Assembly (NCBI GenBank): GCA_000156295.1
Contig: DS999222.1
Span: 330,966-394,965 of the forward strand
Length of the DNA: 64,000 nt
Direction of reading: 5' to 3'
DNA from: a marine gamma proteobacterium HTCC2148
GTDB lineage: Bacteria > Pseudomonadota > Gammaproteobacteria > Pseudomonadales > Halieaceae
Made by a program: the position numbers and the translations under genes
Part shown: in pieces, positions 28,301 to 37,427 of the stretch
Layout: each line of letters opens with the position of its first letter
How positions within the stretch are numbered: the stretch's first letter is position 1
The notes under the pieces: generated by a model
Seen by the model: the letters and a program-made list of their open reading frames with translations, nothing else
What the model was told of the DNA's origin: nothing
Databases searched by the model: none

Positions 28301-29455
28301 CAGGGAATGTATCGACAACCGGCACAGGGCAGGGCCAGCCTTGTCCTTGATCACGTGGACCTGTCGCAGCTGGCAGACCGTGATGATGAGGCTGCCGAAG
28401 CTAAGCAAGAAGCTCCGCGACCTTTTGAACTTCCAACTATCGATGTGTCAGTAAAGGAGGTTTGGCTTGAGGGCAAGGTGATTGGCGATTTACAAATGTC
28501 GCTGGAATCTGACGGCCCTGTTGTTCGCGCTAAGGATATTCAAGGTCAACTGGCAGGTCTGCAGCTGTTGCCCGATCAGCCCGCTGAGTTAACTTGGAAC
28601 CAGGGTCAAAATAGTGAACTGCAAGCGATGTTTCATTTTTCTGACTTCGGTGACACCTTGGATCAGTTGGGTTACGCACCCTTTTTTGAAACGAAGAAAG
28701 GCCAACTGGAGTTGCAATTGACCTGGCCGGGTGCCCCGCAGACAGTGTCTCTTGCGAGCCTCAACGGAGCACTGAAACTGGACGTTGAGAGCGGGCGGTT
28801 TTTGGAGACACCGGCAGGCACCGGTGCCTTGCAGGTAGTTGAAATTGTCAATCTGGCGAATGTGCTGTCCAGTCTAAGCTTGTCTCACATGTTCGAATCG
28901 GGAATCAATTTCCACAGCATGGACGGAGAAGTGTTCTTTCACAGCGGGACGCTCGAGGTGCCTGGCCTTAATGTCGAGGGGAGCTCAAGTACTTTTGTGG
29001 TGAGCGGCTTGTCAGATGTTGCCAGTCAGACCCTTGACGCAGAGCTCGTTGCCACCTTGCCTGTGGCTAACAACCTTCCCTGGGTAGCGGCGCTTGCCGC
29101 CGGGTTGCCAGTTGCAGCAGGGGTGTTTGTGGTCAGTAAGGTATTTGAGAAGCAGGTAAATCGCCTGTCCAGTGGTATTTACAGTATCAAGGGAACGTGG
29201 GATGACCCGCAGATTAATTTTGATCGAATCTTTGATGACGAATTGCGACCCTCCGAGGGCGCGCCCGTCGCGACAGACTCCAGTGCTTCCTCTGCGAATG
29301 CATCTGCCAGTGACTCGTCGCTTGATACTCAAGAGCCGGCCGATACGTCGGAGCCTGATTCTCTCGACCCCGTTTCGCTAGAGCCCAGTGTCCCTGAGAT
29401 TGTGCCCGCGCAAGAACCTGTTGATTTTCAGGATCCGGATGAACCAGCTCCATAA
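25364..29455 (+). CDS. yhdP: AsmA-like inner-membrane protein YhdP
   Basis: 1363 residues from GTG 25364; a TTG at 25379 is an alternative. One N-terminal membrane helix (about 16-38), then a very long periplasmic region of beta-rich repeats and a DUF3971/AsmA_2-type C-terminal domain (LTWPGAPQTVSLASLNGALKLDVESGRFLE, then GAGALQ-like and DGEVFFHSGTLEVPGLNVEG). E. coli YhdP, TamB and YdbH share the role of carrying phospholipid to the outer membrane. The last 65-70 residues are a Ser/Asp/Pro/Glu-rich tail without basic residues. The location after rng is conserved; the usual next gene tldD is not here. Confidence 0.93.
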   Translation: MGIPLLQQSIFHKLSNILWGLAVIAVVLLAIYVSLGRVLSTNLQSWQSEVLAELNSRVPFLIRAQRLAGEWHSFTPEIVFHGLELDLPDSDAVPLQLSGGRIGIDVLKTLSSRSLQFTSLQLDGLELRGELTAEGKFIIPGLSGNSGELGEWLREFLLNIEYITLRDNALKLLLPSGERREYSLDLHLARDGSGRQLTADMLSTAGTDIHLVGRGLGNPFLPDEFEGVLYLRLDAGDLAAIEDMLVAEPELWMEGRLDSEAWLSWNRGKADFEIDLDISDLVLRPREGDWSVPLDALSLQASLQESRNRWTLFTNKLSVSLDDVEASVSRVQVDSWGSSLRLRTSALDLQPFNQLMQKIPSIPETLRSVFSTLAPRGELSALQVSLGDLARPLSEWNVEGNFDRLEVDSWKGAPGITSGTGYFELSEAGGYAVIDSQQFTMDYPTLYSQPLYYDDFYGTLNLSWDEDALLLHSGLITANAVEGTAKALFALNIPFTKTEVGLEMDLMVGLSNTHPIHRVKYIPYTLNPSLLNWLAGAVGEGDVEQAGFVWRGSLKPKARDFRTVQLMLNVDNTSLVYHPDWPAVSGLQGVVLLDDTNVSVWAETARLYESEVEYLSAEAWMGANSQMQLAIDGRVAGSADDALRAVNESLLGRLSKNAFAQWTAGGSAETALKLQLNLANKEVPPIVDVKVDFADLDLLVNPGRLPIESINGLLQYHSDAGFNAKKLVGRIWGEPVTLIVGQRSLLGDNEVFEFTRSAVEVDFRSRVDTNDLQRWLELDALALASGKADVQGRVAVVPGEVPLLTVSSTLEGVALDIPQPWTKLEETSEPLELALSLGGEQMILGVSLGEELSLKLDITGGGLNAAALGVSVHPPDLLAGQVQVGGVASLVDVEGWIDFAARYLFAEQAASPLPPDPDALPSGLDPAAVLAGKPSALRLVIDEAHADRLVLWGSEFDAVNFSLDLDGAGWEVRGSTEWLQGMYRQPAQGRASLVLDHVDLSQLADRDDEAAEAKQEAPRPFELPTIDVSVKEVWLEGKVIGDLQMSLESDGPVVRAKDIQGQLAGLQLLPDQPAELTWNQGQNSELQAMFHFSDFGDTLDQLGYAPFFETKKGQLELQLTWPGAPQTVSLASLNGALKLDVESGRFLETPAGTGALQVVEIVNLANVLSSLSLSHMFESGINFHSMDGEVFFHSGTLEVPGLNVEGSSSTFVVSGLSDVASQTLDAELVATLPVANNLPWVAALAAGLPVAAGVFVVSKVFEKQVNRLSSGIYSIKGTWDDPQINFDRIFDDELRPSEGAPVATDSSASSANASASDSSLDTQEPADTSEPDSLDPVSLEPSVPEIVPAQEPVDFQDPDEPAP

Positions 29456-29970
29456 TTTTCCAATAGTTCTCGCAGGTAACGAAACAGCTTCCGGCTGGCT
29501 GCAGGTGGCTTGTTCTTTTGCTGCTCCCGTTGGTGTTGCAATACCAGCTGCCTGACATGCTGACGATCAGCTTCTGGCCAGAGGTTTAGTACCCGTTCTA
29601 CACCGGGCATACCAGCTGCCAGGATTTCGTCCCGCAATTGCTCCAGCCGATGGAAGGCTTCATTGGCTTCCCTGGTCGGTCTGCGCATCGATTCCAGTGC
29701 CGCCTCTATGGGTTCAGGGTCAACCTCTCGCATCAACCTGCCAATGAACTGCATATGGCGACGCAGAGCATTTTTGCTGCTGATACGTCGTGTTTCCCGC
29801 AGTGCCGCTAGCAGTTTTTCATTCTCTATCGGCATCAGGGATAACTGTTTATCGTTCAATTCCGTGAGGGTTTTCCCCAGGGCCTGCCGAGCGTGCATCT
29901 GCCGTTTTACTTCTGATTTACTGGGTCCCTCTTCCAGCTCTTCTTCATTGATTTCTTTATTTTTACGCAT
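29428..29970 (-). CDS. darP: Ribosome biogenesis factor DarP (YjgA, DUF615)
   Basis: 180 residues, basic and helical. SKSEVKRQMHARQALGKTLTEL, RRHMQFIGRLMREVDPEPI and LNLWPEADRQHVRQLVLQHQRE are the DUF615 pattern. E. coli DarP helps late 50S subunit maturation and contacts 23S rRNA. The start overlaps the mgtE stop by eight bases, so it is probably the last gene of that transcript; the 3' end overlaps the convergent yhdP by 28 bases. Confidence 0.93.
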   Translation of the reverse strand: MRKNKEINEEELEEGPSKSEVKRQMHARQALGKTLTELNDKQLSLMPIENEKLLAALRETRRISSKNALRRHMQFIGRLMREVDPEPIEAALESMRRPTREANEAFHRLEQLRDEILAAGMPGVERVLNLWPEADRQHVRQLVLQHQREQQKNKPPAASRKLFRYLRELLENYGAGSSGS

Positions 29971-31315
29971 AGAATAATGTCGCCAGGCCCAGGAAGGCCA
30001 CGAAGCCGACCACGTCAGTGACGGTAGTCAGAATGACGCCGCCTGCAAGTGCGGGGTCGATATTGAAGCGGGTAAGCAGCAGCGGCAGTGCCGCTCCGGT
30101 AAATGCAGCAGTTACCAGGTTGATCATCATTGCGGCGGCGATGATCAGGCCGATATGCCAATCATCGAACCAGAGCGAGGCTGCGACGGCTACCACTGCA
30201 GCCCACAGTATCCCATTGAGAAAGCCAATAGTGACTTCCCGGGTCAGCAGCCAGGTTTGGTTGTTCTTGCCTACCTGGCCCATGGCGATGCCTCTCACCA
30301 GCACGGTCAGGGTCTGGGTGCCGGCAATACCGCCCATGGATGCAACGATTGGCATTAATACCGCCAAGGCCACGACTTTTTCGATAGTGTCATGGAACAT
30401 ATTGATCGCAGCTGCGGCGATGAATGCGGTCGCCAGATTGATTCCCAACCAGATGGCCCGTCGGGGAGCTGCCTTGGATACAGGGGCGAAAGTATCCTCT
30501 TCCTCGTCCAGTCCCGCCATCGACATGAACGAGTGGTCTGCGTCCTCTCGGATGACATCAATGACATCATCGATGGTTATCCTGCCCAGCAGCTTCCCGC
30601 TGTCATCGACAACCGGTGCCGACACCCAGTCGTTGCGTTCGAAGAGTCGCGCCACTTCGTCATCGGGTGTGTTCACGGGGATGGGATCCACATCAGTGGC
30701 CATCATCTCCCGAACGGTGGCGCTTGGATCTGCGACCAATAACGTACGCAGCGGCAGCAAACCAATGAATTGATCTGAGCGGTTGACGACAATGAGGTTA
30801 TCCGTCATCTCGGGGATTTCTTCGTGGCGACGCAAGTAGCGCAACACCACATCCAGGGTCAGTCTGGCGCGTATGGTAATCGCGTCGGTGTTCATCAGGC
30901 CGCCGGCCACATCGTCCGGGTAATGCATTACCCGCTCCAGGCGTGCCCGGTCCTGGTGATCCATGGCATTGAGAACTTCCCGGGTTACTCTGTCGGGCAG
31001 TTGCTGGAGAATGTCGGCAATATCATCATCTTCCAGGCTCTCAGTAATGGTCGCGACTTCGGCGGCGTCCATCCGGGAAAGGAAGTCAGCTTGCAAGTCA
31101 TCTGAAAGTTCACCGAGAACCTCGCCCTCGAGGTCTACCTCAATGAGTTTCCAGAGAATATTTCTGAACTTGGGTGGCGATGATTCCAGCAGATGAGCGA
31201 TATCGGCCGGCGGCAGGCCGTTGAGCATGCGACGAACGTCGACAAAAGCCCCGCTGTCCAGTGCCAGCGTCAGCTTGTCAAGAGTATCCTGCGGTGTGGC
31301 CTTGTTATGGGGCAT
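29963..31315 (-). CDS. mgtE: Magnesium transporter MgtE
   Basis: 450 residues. An N-terminal superhelical domain (about 1-130: LPPADIAHLLESSPP, DDIADILQQLP) is followed by a CBS pair (about 135-255) that senses Mg2+. The plug helix and five membrane segments follow (PIVASMGGIAGTQTLTVLVRGIA, ALAGGVILTTVTDVVGFVAFLG). It forms a dimeric Mg2+ channel gated by intracellular Mg2+. It follows npr after 99 bases and is coupled to darP. Confidence 0.96.
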   Translation of the reverse strand: MPHNKATPQDTLDKLTLALDSGAFVDVRRMLNGLPPADIAHLLESSPPKFRNILWKLIEVDLEGEVLGELSDDLQADFLSRMDAAEVATITESLEDDDIADILQQLPDRVTREVLNAMDHQDRARLERVMHYPDDVAGGLMNTDAITIRARLTLDVVLRYLRRHEEIPEMTDNLIVVNRSDQFIGLLPLRTLLVADPSATVREMMATDVDPIPVNTPDDEVARLFERNDWVSAPVVDDSGKLLGRITIDDVIDVIREDADHSFMSMAGLDEEEDTFAPVSKAAPRRAIWLGINLATAFIAAAAINMFHDTIEKVVALAVLMPIVASMGGIAGTQTLTVLVRGIAMGQVGKNNQTWLLTREVTIGFLNGILWAAVVAVAASLWFDDWHIGLIIAAAMMINLVTAAFTGAALPLLLTRFNIDPALAGGVILTTVTDVVGFVAFLGLATLFYA

Positions 31316-31414
31316 GCCGTTCGTTCCATCTCATCTGCGGGGTGAAAGGCCCGCGCCGAAGATTATCCGCGAAACGGACTACGGCAACAACGGGATTAGT
31401 TACGCCGGTGAAGC

Positions 31415-31684
31415 CTACTCAGCTTCATCGAAGCGATTTCCGATTAAGGTAACTAGGGCCTCCAGCGCAGCTTCCTCGTCAGCGCCTTCGACCCTGATAT
31501 CCAGCACCGTCCCTTTGCCTGCCGCCAGCATCATCACTGACATGATGCTTTTGGCATCTACCATATTGCCCTCTTTGCCCGCCTCGATGCTGCTGGAATA
31601 GGCCGAGGTGCAGCTGACAAATTTGGCTGCCGCGCGGGCGTGCAGGCCCAGTTTGTTGATAATAGTCACCTGGGTTTCAATCAC
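31415..31684 (-). CDS. npr: HPr-like phosphocarrier NPr of the nitrogen PTS
   Basis: 89 residues. H15 in NKLGLHARAAAKF is the phosphorylation site; AKSIMSVMMLAAGKGT is the conserved second block. NPr passes phosphate from EI-Ntr (PtsP) to PtsN. Its start overlaps the rapZ stop, as in E. coli and Pseudomonas. Confidence 0.95.
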   Translation of the reverse strand: MIETQVTIINKLGLHARAAAKFVSCTSAYSSSIEAGKEGNMVDAKSIMSVMMLAAGKGTVLDIRVEGADEEAALEALVTLIGNRFDEAE

Positions 31685-32538
31685 TATTGCAGCTCCCTGT
31701 GTCGGATGTGAATGCCCGGGTATGACCCGCCGTAGTGTCGGAATAAACGATCCGCCAAGTATACCGAACGATGCTGGCCACCGGTACAGCCTATGGCGAC
31801 GGTCATATAACTGCGATTACTGTCCCGATAGTGGGGCAACCACCGATCTAGAAAACTGCTTATGTCGAGGTATAACTCGGCAGTAGTCGTCTGCGCTTCG
31901 AGAAATTCCCGGACTTCTGCATCCAGTCCATTCTTGAGACGCAGCTCTTTCACCCAGTGGGGGTTGGGCAGCATGCGTACATCGAAAACCAAATCGGCAT
32001 CGGTGGGTATTCCACGCTTGAAACCAAAGGACTGGATGAGAAGCGACATGCTCCCGCTCTCTGCACCTAACAGCCTCTGCTTAACAGCGTCTCGCAGCTC
32101 ATAAATGGTCATTTGGCTCGTGTCGAGTACCAAAGATGCCGCGCTGGAAATGGGCTCCAGTAGCTGTCGTTCCTTATCAATGGCTTCAGCGAGAGGCATG
32201 CTGTCAGAACTGAGGGGGTGCTTGCGACGAGTTTCCGAGAAGCGTTTTATGAGTGCCGATTCCTGGGCGTCAAGGAACAGCACTTCTGAGTTTACCGAGG
32301 CTGGCAGTGAAGCCATTACCTCGCCGAAATTGGCCAGGTCCTTCCAGGCGTTGCGTGCGTCAATGCAAACCGCCGTGCCGCGAAAGTGGCCGAATTCTTC
32401 ACTGCTGGTTTTTTCCACCAGTGATGGAAGCAGTGAGACGGGAAGGTTATCGATACAGTAGTAACCCTCATCTTCCAGTTGGTTGAGGGCTGTACTTTTG
32501 CCTGAGCCCGAGCGTCCGCTGATGATGATAAGCTGCAT
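31684..32538 (-). CDS. rapZ: RNase adapter / nucleotide-binding protein RapZ
   Basis: 284 residues. The P-loop GRSGSGKST is at 8-16; YYCIDNLPVSLLP, SFGFKRGIPTDADLVFDVRMLPNPHW and AIGCTGGQHRSVY are diagnostic. In E. coli it binds the GlmZ sRNA and guides RNase E, linking glucosamine-6-phosphate levels to cell-wall precursor supply. It lies between ptsN (adjacent, no gap) and npr. Confidence 0.96.
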   Translation of the reverse strand: MQLIIISGRSGSGKSTALNQLEDEGYYCIDNLPVSLLPSLVEKTSSEEFGHFRGTAVCIDARNAWKDLANFGEVMASLPASVNSEVLFLDAQESALIKRFSETRRKHPLSSDSMPLAEAIDKERQLLEPISSAASLVLDTSQMTIYELRDAVKQRLLGAESGSMSLLIQSFGFKRGIPTDADLVFDVRMLPNPHWVKELRLKNGLDAEVREFLEAQTTTAELYLDISSFLDRWLPHYRDSNRSYMTVAIGCTGGQHRSVYLADRLFRHYGGSYPGIHIRHRELQ

Positions 32539-33006
32539 TCAGGGTGCGACCGCTTGAGCTTGCGTGGCGAGCTTGAACAGCTCATCCGAGCCCTGGACTT
32601 TACGCAGCTCATCGCAAAATTTCGGCTGGCTGAATAGTCTTGCCAGTCCCGCCAGTGTCTCAAGGTGCTGCTGATGGGCCTCTGCAGGTACCAACAATGC
32701 GAATACCAGATCTACTGGCTGGTTGTCAGGCGAGTCGAAATCGATGGGTTCCGCAAGCGTAAGCAGCGTTCCTGTGGGCTGGCTGCAATTATCAATACGA
32801 CAGTGCGGTATGGCGATGCCTTCACCCAGCCCCGTGCTGCCCAATTTTTCGCGGGCAACGAGTTGGCTCAGGACCTCGTCGTAAGAAAGGGAAATCTGGT
32901 CATCGCTGATCAGGCGCGCCAGCGTTTCAAATAAACGTTTCTTGCTGACACCCGGAACCTGGCTTGCGGTGCGTTCCGGGGTCAGTAAATCTGCTAAGGG
33001 TTGCAT
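32539..33006 (-). CDS. ptsN: Nitrogen PTS EIIA protein PtsN
   Basis: 155 residues. The phosphorylated histidine is H68 in GEGIAIPHCR. KKRLFETLARLI and PVDLVFALLVPAEAHQQHLETLA are typical of EIIA-Ntr. It has no membrane partner and acts by protein contacts, regulating K+ uptake and sigma-54-related processes in model species. It sits in the rpoN-hpf-ptsN-rapZ-npr block. Confidence 0.96.
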   Translation of the reverse strand: MQPLADLLTPERTASQVPGVSKKRLFETLARLISDDQISLSYDEVLSQLVAREKLGSTGLGEGIAIPHCRIDNCSQPTGTLLTLAEPIDFDSPDNQPVDLVFALLVPAEAHQQHLETLAGLARLFSQPKFCDELRKVQGSDELFKLATQAQAVAP

Positions 33007-33024
33007 GGGGTTATCGATATCTGC

Positions 33025-33312
33025 CTAGTGTCCGCGGGTTTTTTCCTTGTGCTTTATTAACTGTCGGTCCAGCTTGTCGACCAGTGAGTCAATGGCGGCA
33101 TACATGTCTTCGGATTCTGCATGAGCGAATAAGTCGGCACCGGATATATGCATGGTGGCCTCAGCCTTTTGAACCATTTTTTCTACAATCAGAGTCACCT
33201 GAATATTGGTGATCTGGTCAAAGTGTCGTTGCAGTCGCTCGAACTTGGTGTCCACATACTCCTTCAGAGGCTCGGTAACCTCTACATGGTGTCCGCTGAC
33301 GTTTAGTTGCAT
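33025..33312 (-). CDS. hpf: Ribosome hibernation promoting factor (short HPF)
   Basis: 95 residues, the short form without a C-terminal dimerisation domain. LNVSGHHVEVTEPLKEYVDTKFERL and ATMHISGADLFAHAESEDMYAAIDSLVDKLDRQL are conserved. It binds the 30S decoding centre and promotes 100S dimers in stationary phase. An AAGGAG site precedes the ATG. Position after rpoN is conserved. Confidence 0.96.
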   Translation of the reverse strand: MQLNVSGHHVEVTEPLKEYVDTKFERLQRHFDQITNIQVTLIVEKMVQKAEATMHISGADLFAHAESEDMYAAIDSLVDKLDRQLIKHKEKTRGH

Positions 33313-33452
33313 ATTATTGCTCCTTCTTCAGGTTAACCCGGCTAAACCGGTACCGGCACTGCCGGATTTTTCGATTTCAGTCTGCTACTGATAAAGTTTA
33401 GACCACTGTTAGCAAGCAGCGGTTCTTTTCGTCCGTTCTAGCTGGTCATCAA

Positions 33453-34952
33453 CTAGACCAACCTCTTGCGTTCGTTTGAGGGCGGAATCATTAAGGTTTC
33501 CCTGTACTTGGCGATGGTACGCCGGGCCACATTGATTCCCTGTGCCTCTAATAATTGAGTAATCTTGTTATCGCTGAGTGGCTTGCGAGGGCTTTCGGCT
33601 GCAACCAGCTTTTTGATAAGGGCTCGAATTGCGGTGGATGAACACTCGCCTCCAGCGGCGGTAGAAACGTGGCTGGAAAAAAAATACTTGAGTTCGAAAA
33701 TACCTCTGGGCGTGTGCATGTACTTTTGGGTAGTCACTCTAGAAATGGTGGATTCATGCATTTCAACGAGTTCGGCAATGTCTGCCAGCACCAGCGGTTT
33801 CATCGCTTCTTCACCGTATTCCAAAAAGTTGCGTTGATGCTCCACTATTCTGGTGGCGACCTTAAGTAGGGTTTCGTTCCGGCTTTGTAGGCTCTTCAGG
33901 AACCAACGCGCTTCCTGCAGGTTATCTTTCAGGAATGTATTGTCGGCGCTGCTATCAGCACGCTTTATGAGACTGGCGTAGTCGTTGTTGATACGCAGTT
34001 TGGGCGCTATGTCTGGGTTGAGCTCCACTAGCCAGCGGCCTTCCTTTTTACTCACGAATACGTCGGGGATAACATATTCGACATCTTCCGGCGCAAAAGT
34101 TTCCCCCGGATTAGGATCCAGCGTTTGAATGAGAGCCAAGGCATCTTTCAGCTGCTCTTCATCAAGCCGGGTTCGTCTCATAATCTGGCTGAAATCACCG
34201 CTGGACAGCTGCGGGAGGTGTCGATTGAGAATGAGTCTGGCCTGCTCCAGATGGGGGGTGCCGGGCGGCAGTTGCTGTAACTGAACCAGTAGACACTCTT
34301 GCAGGTCGCGGGTGCAGACACCGGTTGGTTCGAATTGTTGCAGCCGGTGAAGTACCGCTACAACTTCGTCCAGCTCCACATCCAGCTCGAGCTCGATAGA
34401 CTCGTGTATTTCCTCAGGTGTTGCTTGCAGTCGGCCATTGCGGTCAGTCGAGTCAATGATCGCCAGGGCGATCAGACGATCGGAGTCGGACAAGCGCGTC
34501 AGATTCAGCTGCCAAAGTAGCTGTTCGTGCAGGCTCTCACTGTGAGTGTTACGGGACTCAAAATCCCCATCGGCGGAGCCGTCATTGGGTGGAGGCGCGG
34601 GAGCTGAGCTGGAGGGCAGTAAATCCTCCCACTGAGTGTCCACTGGCAGGTCATCGGGGAGCAACTCACTGCTGGCTGAGGCTTCCAGTGTCGTGCTGGC
34701 CTCGCTTTCGGGGTCTGTGCTGTGCTGCACACTCTCCATGGGGCCATCGCTCTGGCTGTTGACTGGCTCGCTGTCCGAGGCTTGGGCAGGGCCATCTTCT
34801 TCGTTGACCTCCAGCATGGGGTTGTTATCCAGCGCCTGCTGGATTTCCTGCTGAAGATCCATGGTAGAGAGTTGCAACAAACGGATAGCCTGCTGCAGCT
34901 GAGGCGTCATCGTCAGCTGCTGGCCCAGTTTGAGTTGGAGCGATTGTTTCAT
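33453..34952 (-). CDS. rpoN: RNA polymerase sigma-54 factor
   Basis: 499 residues. The Gln/Leu-rich activator-interacting region is at about 1-50 ([35 protein letters not shown]), followed by an acidic linker (50-130), the core-binding domain and the C-terminal DNA-binding part. The RpoN box reads [10 protein letters not shown] near the end and recognises the -24 element. It directs transcription needing AAA+ activators. It lies downstream of lptB and upstream of hpf, as in most gammaproteobacteria. Confidence 0.98.
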   Translation of the reverse strand: MKQSLQLKLGQQLTMTPQLQQAIRLLQLSTMDLQQEIQQALDNNPMLEVNEEDGPAQASDSEPVNSQSDGPMESVQHSTDPESEASTTLEASASSELLPDDLPVDTQWEDLLPSSSAPAPPPNDGSADGDFESRNTHSESLHEQLLWQLNLTRLSDSDRLIALAIIDSTDRNGRLQATPEEIHESIELELDVELDEVVAVLHRLQQFEPTGVCTRDLQECLLVQLQQLPPGTPHLEQARLILNRHLPQLSSGDFSQIMRRTRLDEEQLKDALALIQTLDPNPGETFAPEDVEYVIPDVFVSKKEGRWLVELNPDIAPKLRINNDYASLIKRADSSADNTFLKDNLQEARWFLKSLQSRNETLLKVATRIVEHQRNFLEYGEEAMKPLVLADIAELVEMHESTISRVTTQKYMHTPRGIFELKYFFSSHVSTAAGGECSSTAIRALIKKLVAAESPRKPLSDNKITQLLEAQGINVARRTIAKYRETLMIPPSNERKRLV

Positions 34953-35017
34953 CGAATGCTTGGCAAGGCCCTCAGGCGCCAGCTATTAGGCAGACGCCGT
35001 AGTATTACAATGAGCTC

Positions 35018-35047
35018 AGTTTAGCGTTGCCGATAGAGTCGTGGCAA
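35018..35047 (-). promoter_or_regulatory. Candidate sigma-70 promoter for rpoN
   Basis: On the minus strand TTGCCA (35042-35047) and TAAACT (35018-35023) are 18 bases apart in the 152-base gap between lptB and rpoN, about 65 bases before the rpoN start. The boxes match at 5/6 and 4/6 positions. The gap itself suggests rpoN can be transcribed apart from the lpt genes. Found by eye. Confidence 0.4.
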
Positions 35048-35104
35048 CTACTTGGCGCGAAATTTGCTTGTTGACAATCTTTGGGGGTAGTTCTACTGCC
35101 GATT

Positions 35105-35830
35105 TTACAGTTGGAATTGGTCTCCGAGGTATATTCTGCGCACATGTTCGCTGCCCAGGACGTCTTCTGCGGTGCCAGAGGCAATAATATGCCCTTCGCC
35201 AACGATGTACGCTTTTTCACAAATATCCAGCGTGTCTCGAACATTGTGATCTGTAATCAGCACCCCGATTCCGCGATCACGTAGATGGTTAATAATGGTT
35301 TTGATGTCGTTAACGGAGATAGGGTCTACCCCGGCGAAAGGCTCATCCAGCAGGATAAAATCGGGTTCTGCCGCCAGCGCTCTGGCGATTTCAATACGGC
35401 GCCGTTCCCCGCCGGACAGCGCCTGACCCAGGCTGTCGCGAAGATGCTCAACGTGAAACTCTTCCAGCAGCTGGTCGCGTCGCTCCAGGCGTTGCTTCTT
35501 GTTCAGATCCGGCCGAGTCTCCAGAATGGCGAGGATATTGTCGCCGACGGTGAGCTTGCGAAATATGGAAGCTTCTTGGGGTAAGTAGCCCAGGCCATGC
35601 CTGGCGCGTTCATGCATGGACAGAGGGGTGATATCTTCTCCGTTGAGTTCTATGACCCCTCGGTCGGCCTGGATGATGCCAATGATCATGTAAAAACAAG
35701 TGGTTTTGCCCGCGCCATTGGGGCCCAGGAGACCGACCACCTGACCGCTGTCGACCTGCAGGGAAACATCCCGCACCACTTCCCGACCACGGTAGGCTTT
35801 GGCCAGATTATTTGCCTGTAAACAAGCCAC
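35105..35830 (-). CDS. lptB: LPS export ABC transporter ATPase LptB
   Basis: 241 residues. Walker A is GPNGAGKTT, the signature is [16 protein letters not shown] and Walker B is [34 protein letters not shown] is typical of LptB. It powers LptFG extraction of LPS from the inner membrane and its passage along the LptC-LptA-LptD bridge. It lies one base after lptA. Confidence 0.98.
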   Translation of the reverse strand: MACLQANNLAKAYRGREVVRDVSLQVDSGQVVGLLGPNGAGKTTCFYMIIGIIQADRGVIELNGEDITPLSMHERARHGLGYLPQEASIFRKLTVGDNILAILETRPDLNKKQRLERRDQLLEEFHVEHLRDSLGQALSGGERRRIEIARALAAEPDFILLDEPFAGVDPISVNDIKTIINHLRDRGIGVLITDHNVRDTLDICEKAYIVGEGHIIASGTAEDVLGSEHVRRIYLGDQFQL

Positions 35831-35831
35831 G

Positions 35832-36359
35832 CTAGCGCTCCTCTTCGCTGACCACTCCGGCCGGGATCACTACTTTGACGCGGCTCGACTCGCTGTTCTT
35901 GTCGGAGCCCGCCTTGACCAGTTGCTCATTCATCAGATAGTCGATTGAGTCGCCGGTGACGATTGACCCCTCTTGCTCGATATTGGCGTTTTCTCGCAGT
36001 TGGATGCGGTCTTCGGTCTTAAAGTACTCTATCGTGTTGGCGCTCGCCTTAATGGGTCCCTTTTCGAGTTCTGGCTGCTGTTGCAGGCGCGCGGGGCTGC
36101 CCGTGGCCAGTATGCGATCGGCTTCCTTATCGTCGTGGTAGATGGTGATCTGGTCTGCTTCGATATGCAGGCTGCCCTGGTCCATCCTGACATGGCCCTC
36201 ATAGCGGGTGAATCCTTGTTTCTCATCACGCAGAGCTTCATCGGCTTCTATGCGGATGGGTTGATCCCGGTCGTCAGGCAGCGCAATGGCGGCGCCAGGG
36301 AGTAAAAAGACCAGGACGATGAGTACACTTGGCTTACGCCAATCAAGGCATGGGCGCAT
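35832..36359 (-). CDS. lptA: LPS transport periplasmic protein LptA
   Basis: 175 residues from the ATG at 36359, chosen because GGAG lies seven bases upstream; an ATG 15 bases earlier is in frame but less well placed. The signal peptide is cut near AIA-LPDD. The OstA/beta-jellyroll domain begins [22 protein letters not shown], with [21 protein letters not shown] later. It forms the periplasmic bridge for LPS. Its 5' end overlaps lptC by 17 bases. Confidence 0.95.
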   Translation of the reverse strand: MRPCLDWRKPSVLIVLVFLLPGAAIALPDDRDQPIRIEADEALRDEKQGFTRYEGHVRMDQGSLHIEADQITIYHDDKEADRILATGSPARLQQQPELEKGPIKASANTIEYFKTEDRIQLRENANIEQEGSIVTGDSIDYLMNEQLVKAGSDKNSESSRVKVVIPAGVVSEEER

Positions 36360-36900
36360 AAATGCTCTCCACATTGGGTTTCATAATGATGATTTCATCT
36401 TCCATTCTTACTACCATGCCGTCGGCTCTTGTCGAATTGTTGCCCTGAACTACGGTCACTTTTTTGTTTGAGCTTGCCACTTTGTTTTCCAGCTCTATGT
36501 CCAGGGCCTGAGTTTTCATGCGGGTGCCAGATTGATCGTGGATTAGAACGACATTCTTGCGCAGCAATAGCCGGTCAACCTTTTCATCAGTCCGGCCTTT
36601 GTCTGCGCTTGCCGACCAGCTACGATCGTCGCCACTATGAGCGAAAAACCTTGGCTTAGTAATATATGAAAGGTGACGCCTGGGAAATTGTTCCAGTCGC
36701 TCCGCTTCCACGATGTCTGTGAGTTTGCCGCCTTCATCAAACGTCCATGCTCGCACTACTTCAAGGTAAGTTTTCGGAAGTTCATGGCGTCGGGCGCTGG
36801 TGTCAAGGTCTGGAGATTCCGCAGTCTCTGGATTCCAGTAATGGTTTGCTGCGAGCACCAGCACGATGGCCAGCAATATTTGCAGAGGCAGGCGGGGCAC
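36343..36900 (-). CDS. lptC: LPS export protein LptC
   Basis: 185 residues. One N-terminal membrane helix (about 5-20) and a periplasmic OstA-like domain (KTYLEVVRAWTFDEGGKLTDIVEAERLEQFPR, then ALDIELENKVASSNKKVTV). It connects LptBFG to LptA. It is coupled to kdsC (one-base overlap) upstream and lptA downstream. Confidence 0.95.
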   Translation of the reverse strand: MPRLPLQILLAIVLVLAANHYWNPETAESPDLDTSARRHELPKTYLEVVRAWTFDEGGKLTDIVEAERLEQFPRRHLSYITKPRFFAHSGDDRSWSASADKGRTDEKVDRLLLRKNVVLIHDQSGTRMKTQALDIELENKVASSNKKVTVVQGNNSTRADGMVVRMEDEIIIMKPNVESIYAPMP

Positions 36901-37427
36901 TAGTCGAAGTCCGCCAGACGTTGCTTCAGTGAGCCTCGCCAGCTGAGCAGTTGCTCACAGGCCTGGCGCACAGCACCGGCGCCTCCGTTGAATTCACTGA
37001 TCCAGTCTGCTGCTGCTCGTAATTGATCGACAGCATCGGCAGGGGCCATGCCAATGCCTGCAGCCCGCACGGCGGCTAGATCGGGGAGGTCATCTCCCAT
37101 ATACGCGCATTGGTCGGTATTGAGTTGGCGATGAGAACAGATCTCTCTCAGCGCCGTAAGCTTGTCCTCTCGACCCTGGACAACCTCGGCAATGCCCAGT
37201 TCCTGCGCTCTGCGGGCTACGATCTCGGAGCTGCGTCCGGTGATGATCACTACTTCGATGTCATCCTGCTGCAGCAATTTAATGCCCAGCCCATCCTTAA
37301 TGCTGAAGCTCTTCAGTTCTTCGCCTTCATTGCCATAATAGATGCAGCCATCGGTCAGCACGCCGTCCACATCCAGTGCCAGCATCCTGATTTTTTGTGC
37401 TCGCATGCTCAAGTCATTCATTGTCAT
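36900..37427 (-). CDS. kdsC: 3-deoxy-D-manno-octulosonate 8-phosphate phosphatase
   Basis: 175 residues, HAD superfamily. The nucleophile and acid Asp are D19 and D21 in LALDVDGVLTDG; VVIITGRSSEIVARRAQELGI and AYMGDDLPDLAAVRAAG complete the motif set. It removes phosphate from Kdo-8-P in Kdo synthesis. Start (MTMND) overlaps the kdsD stop; a second ATG two codons later is also possible. Confidence 0.97.
   Translation of the reverse strand: MTMNDLSMRAQKIRMLALDVDGVLTDGCIYYGNEGEELKSFSIKDGLGIKLLQQDDIEVVIITGRSSEIVARRAQELGIAEVVQGREDKLTALREICSHRQLNTDQCAYMGDDLPDLAAVRAAGIGMAPADAVDQLRAAADWISEFNGGAGAVRQACEQLLSWRGSLKQRLADFD

Noticed and set aside
33353-33371. Terminator-like hairpin CCGGCACTGCCGG followed by TTTTT on the plus strand
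   Set aside because: No plus-strand gene upstream for about 4 kb; on the minus strand it is simply in the hpf leader and has no U-run.
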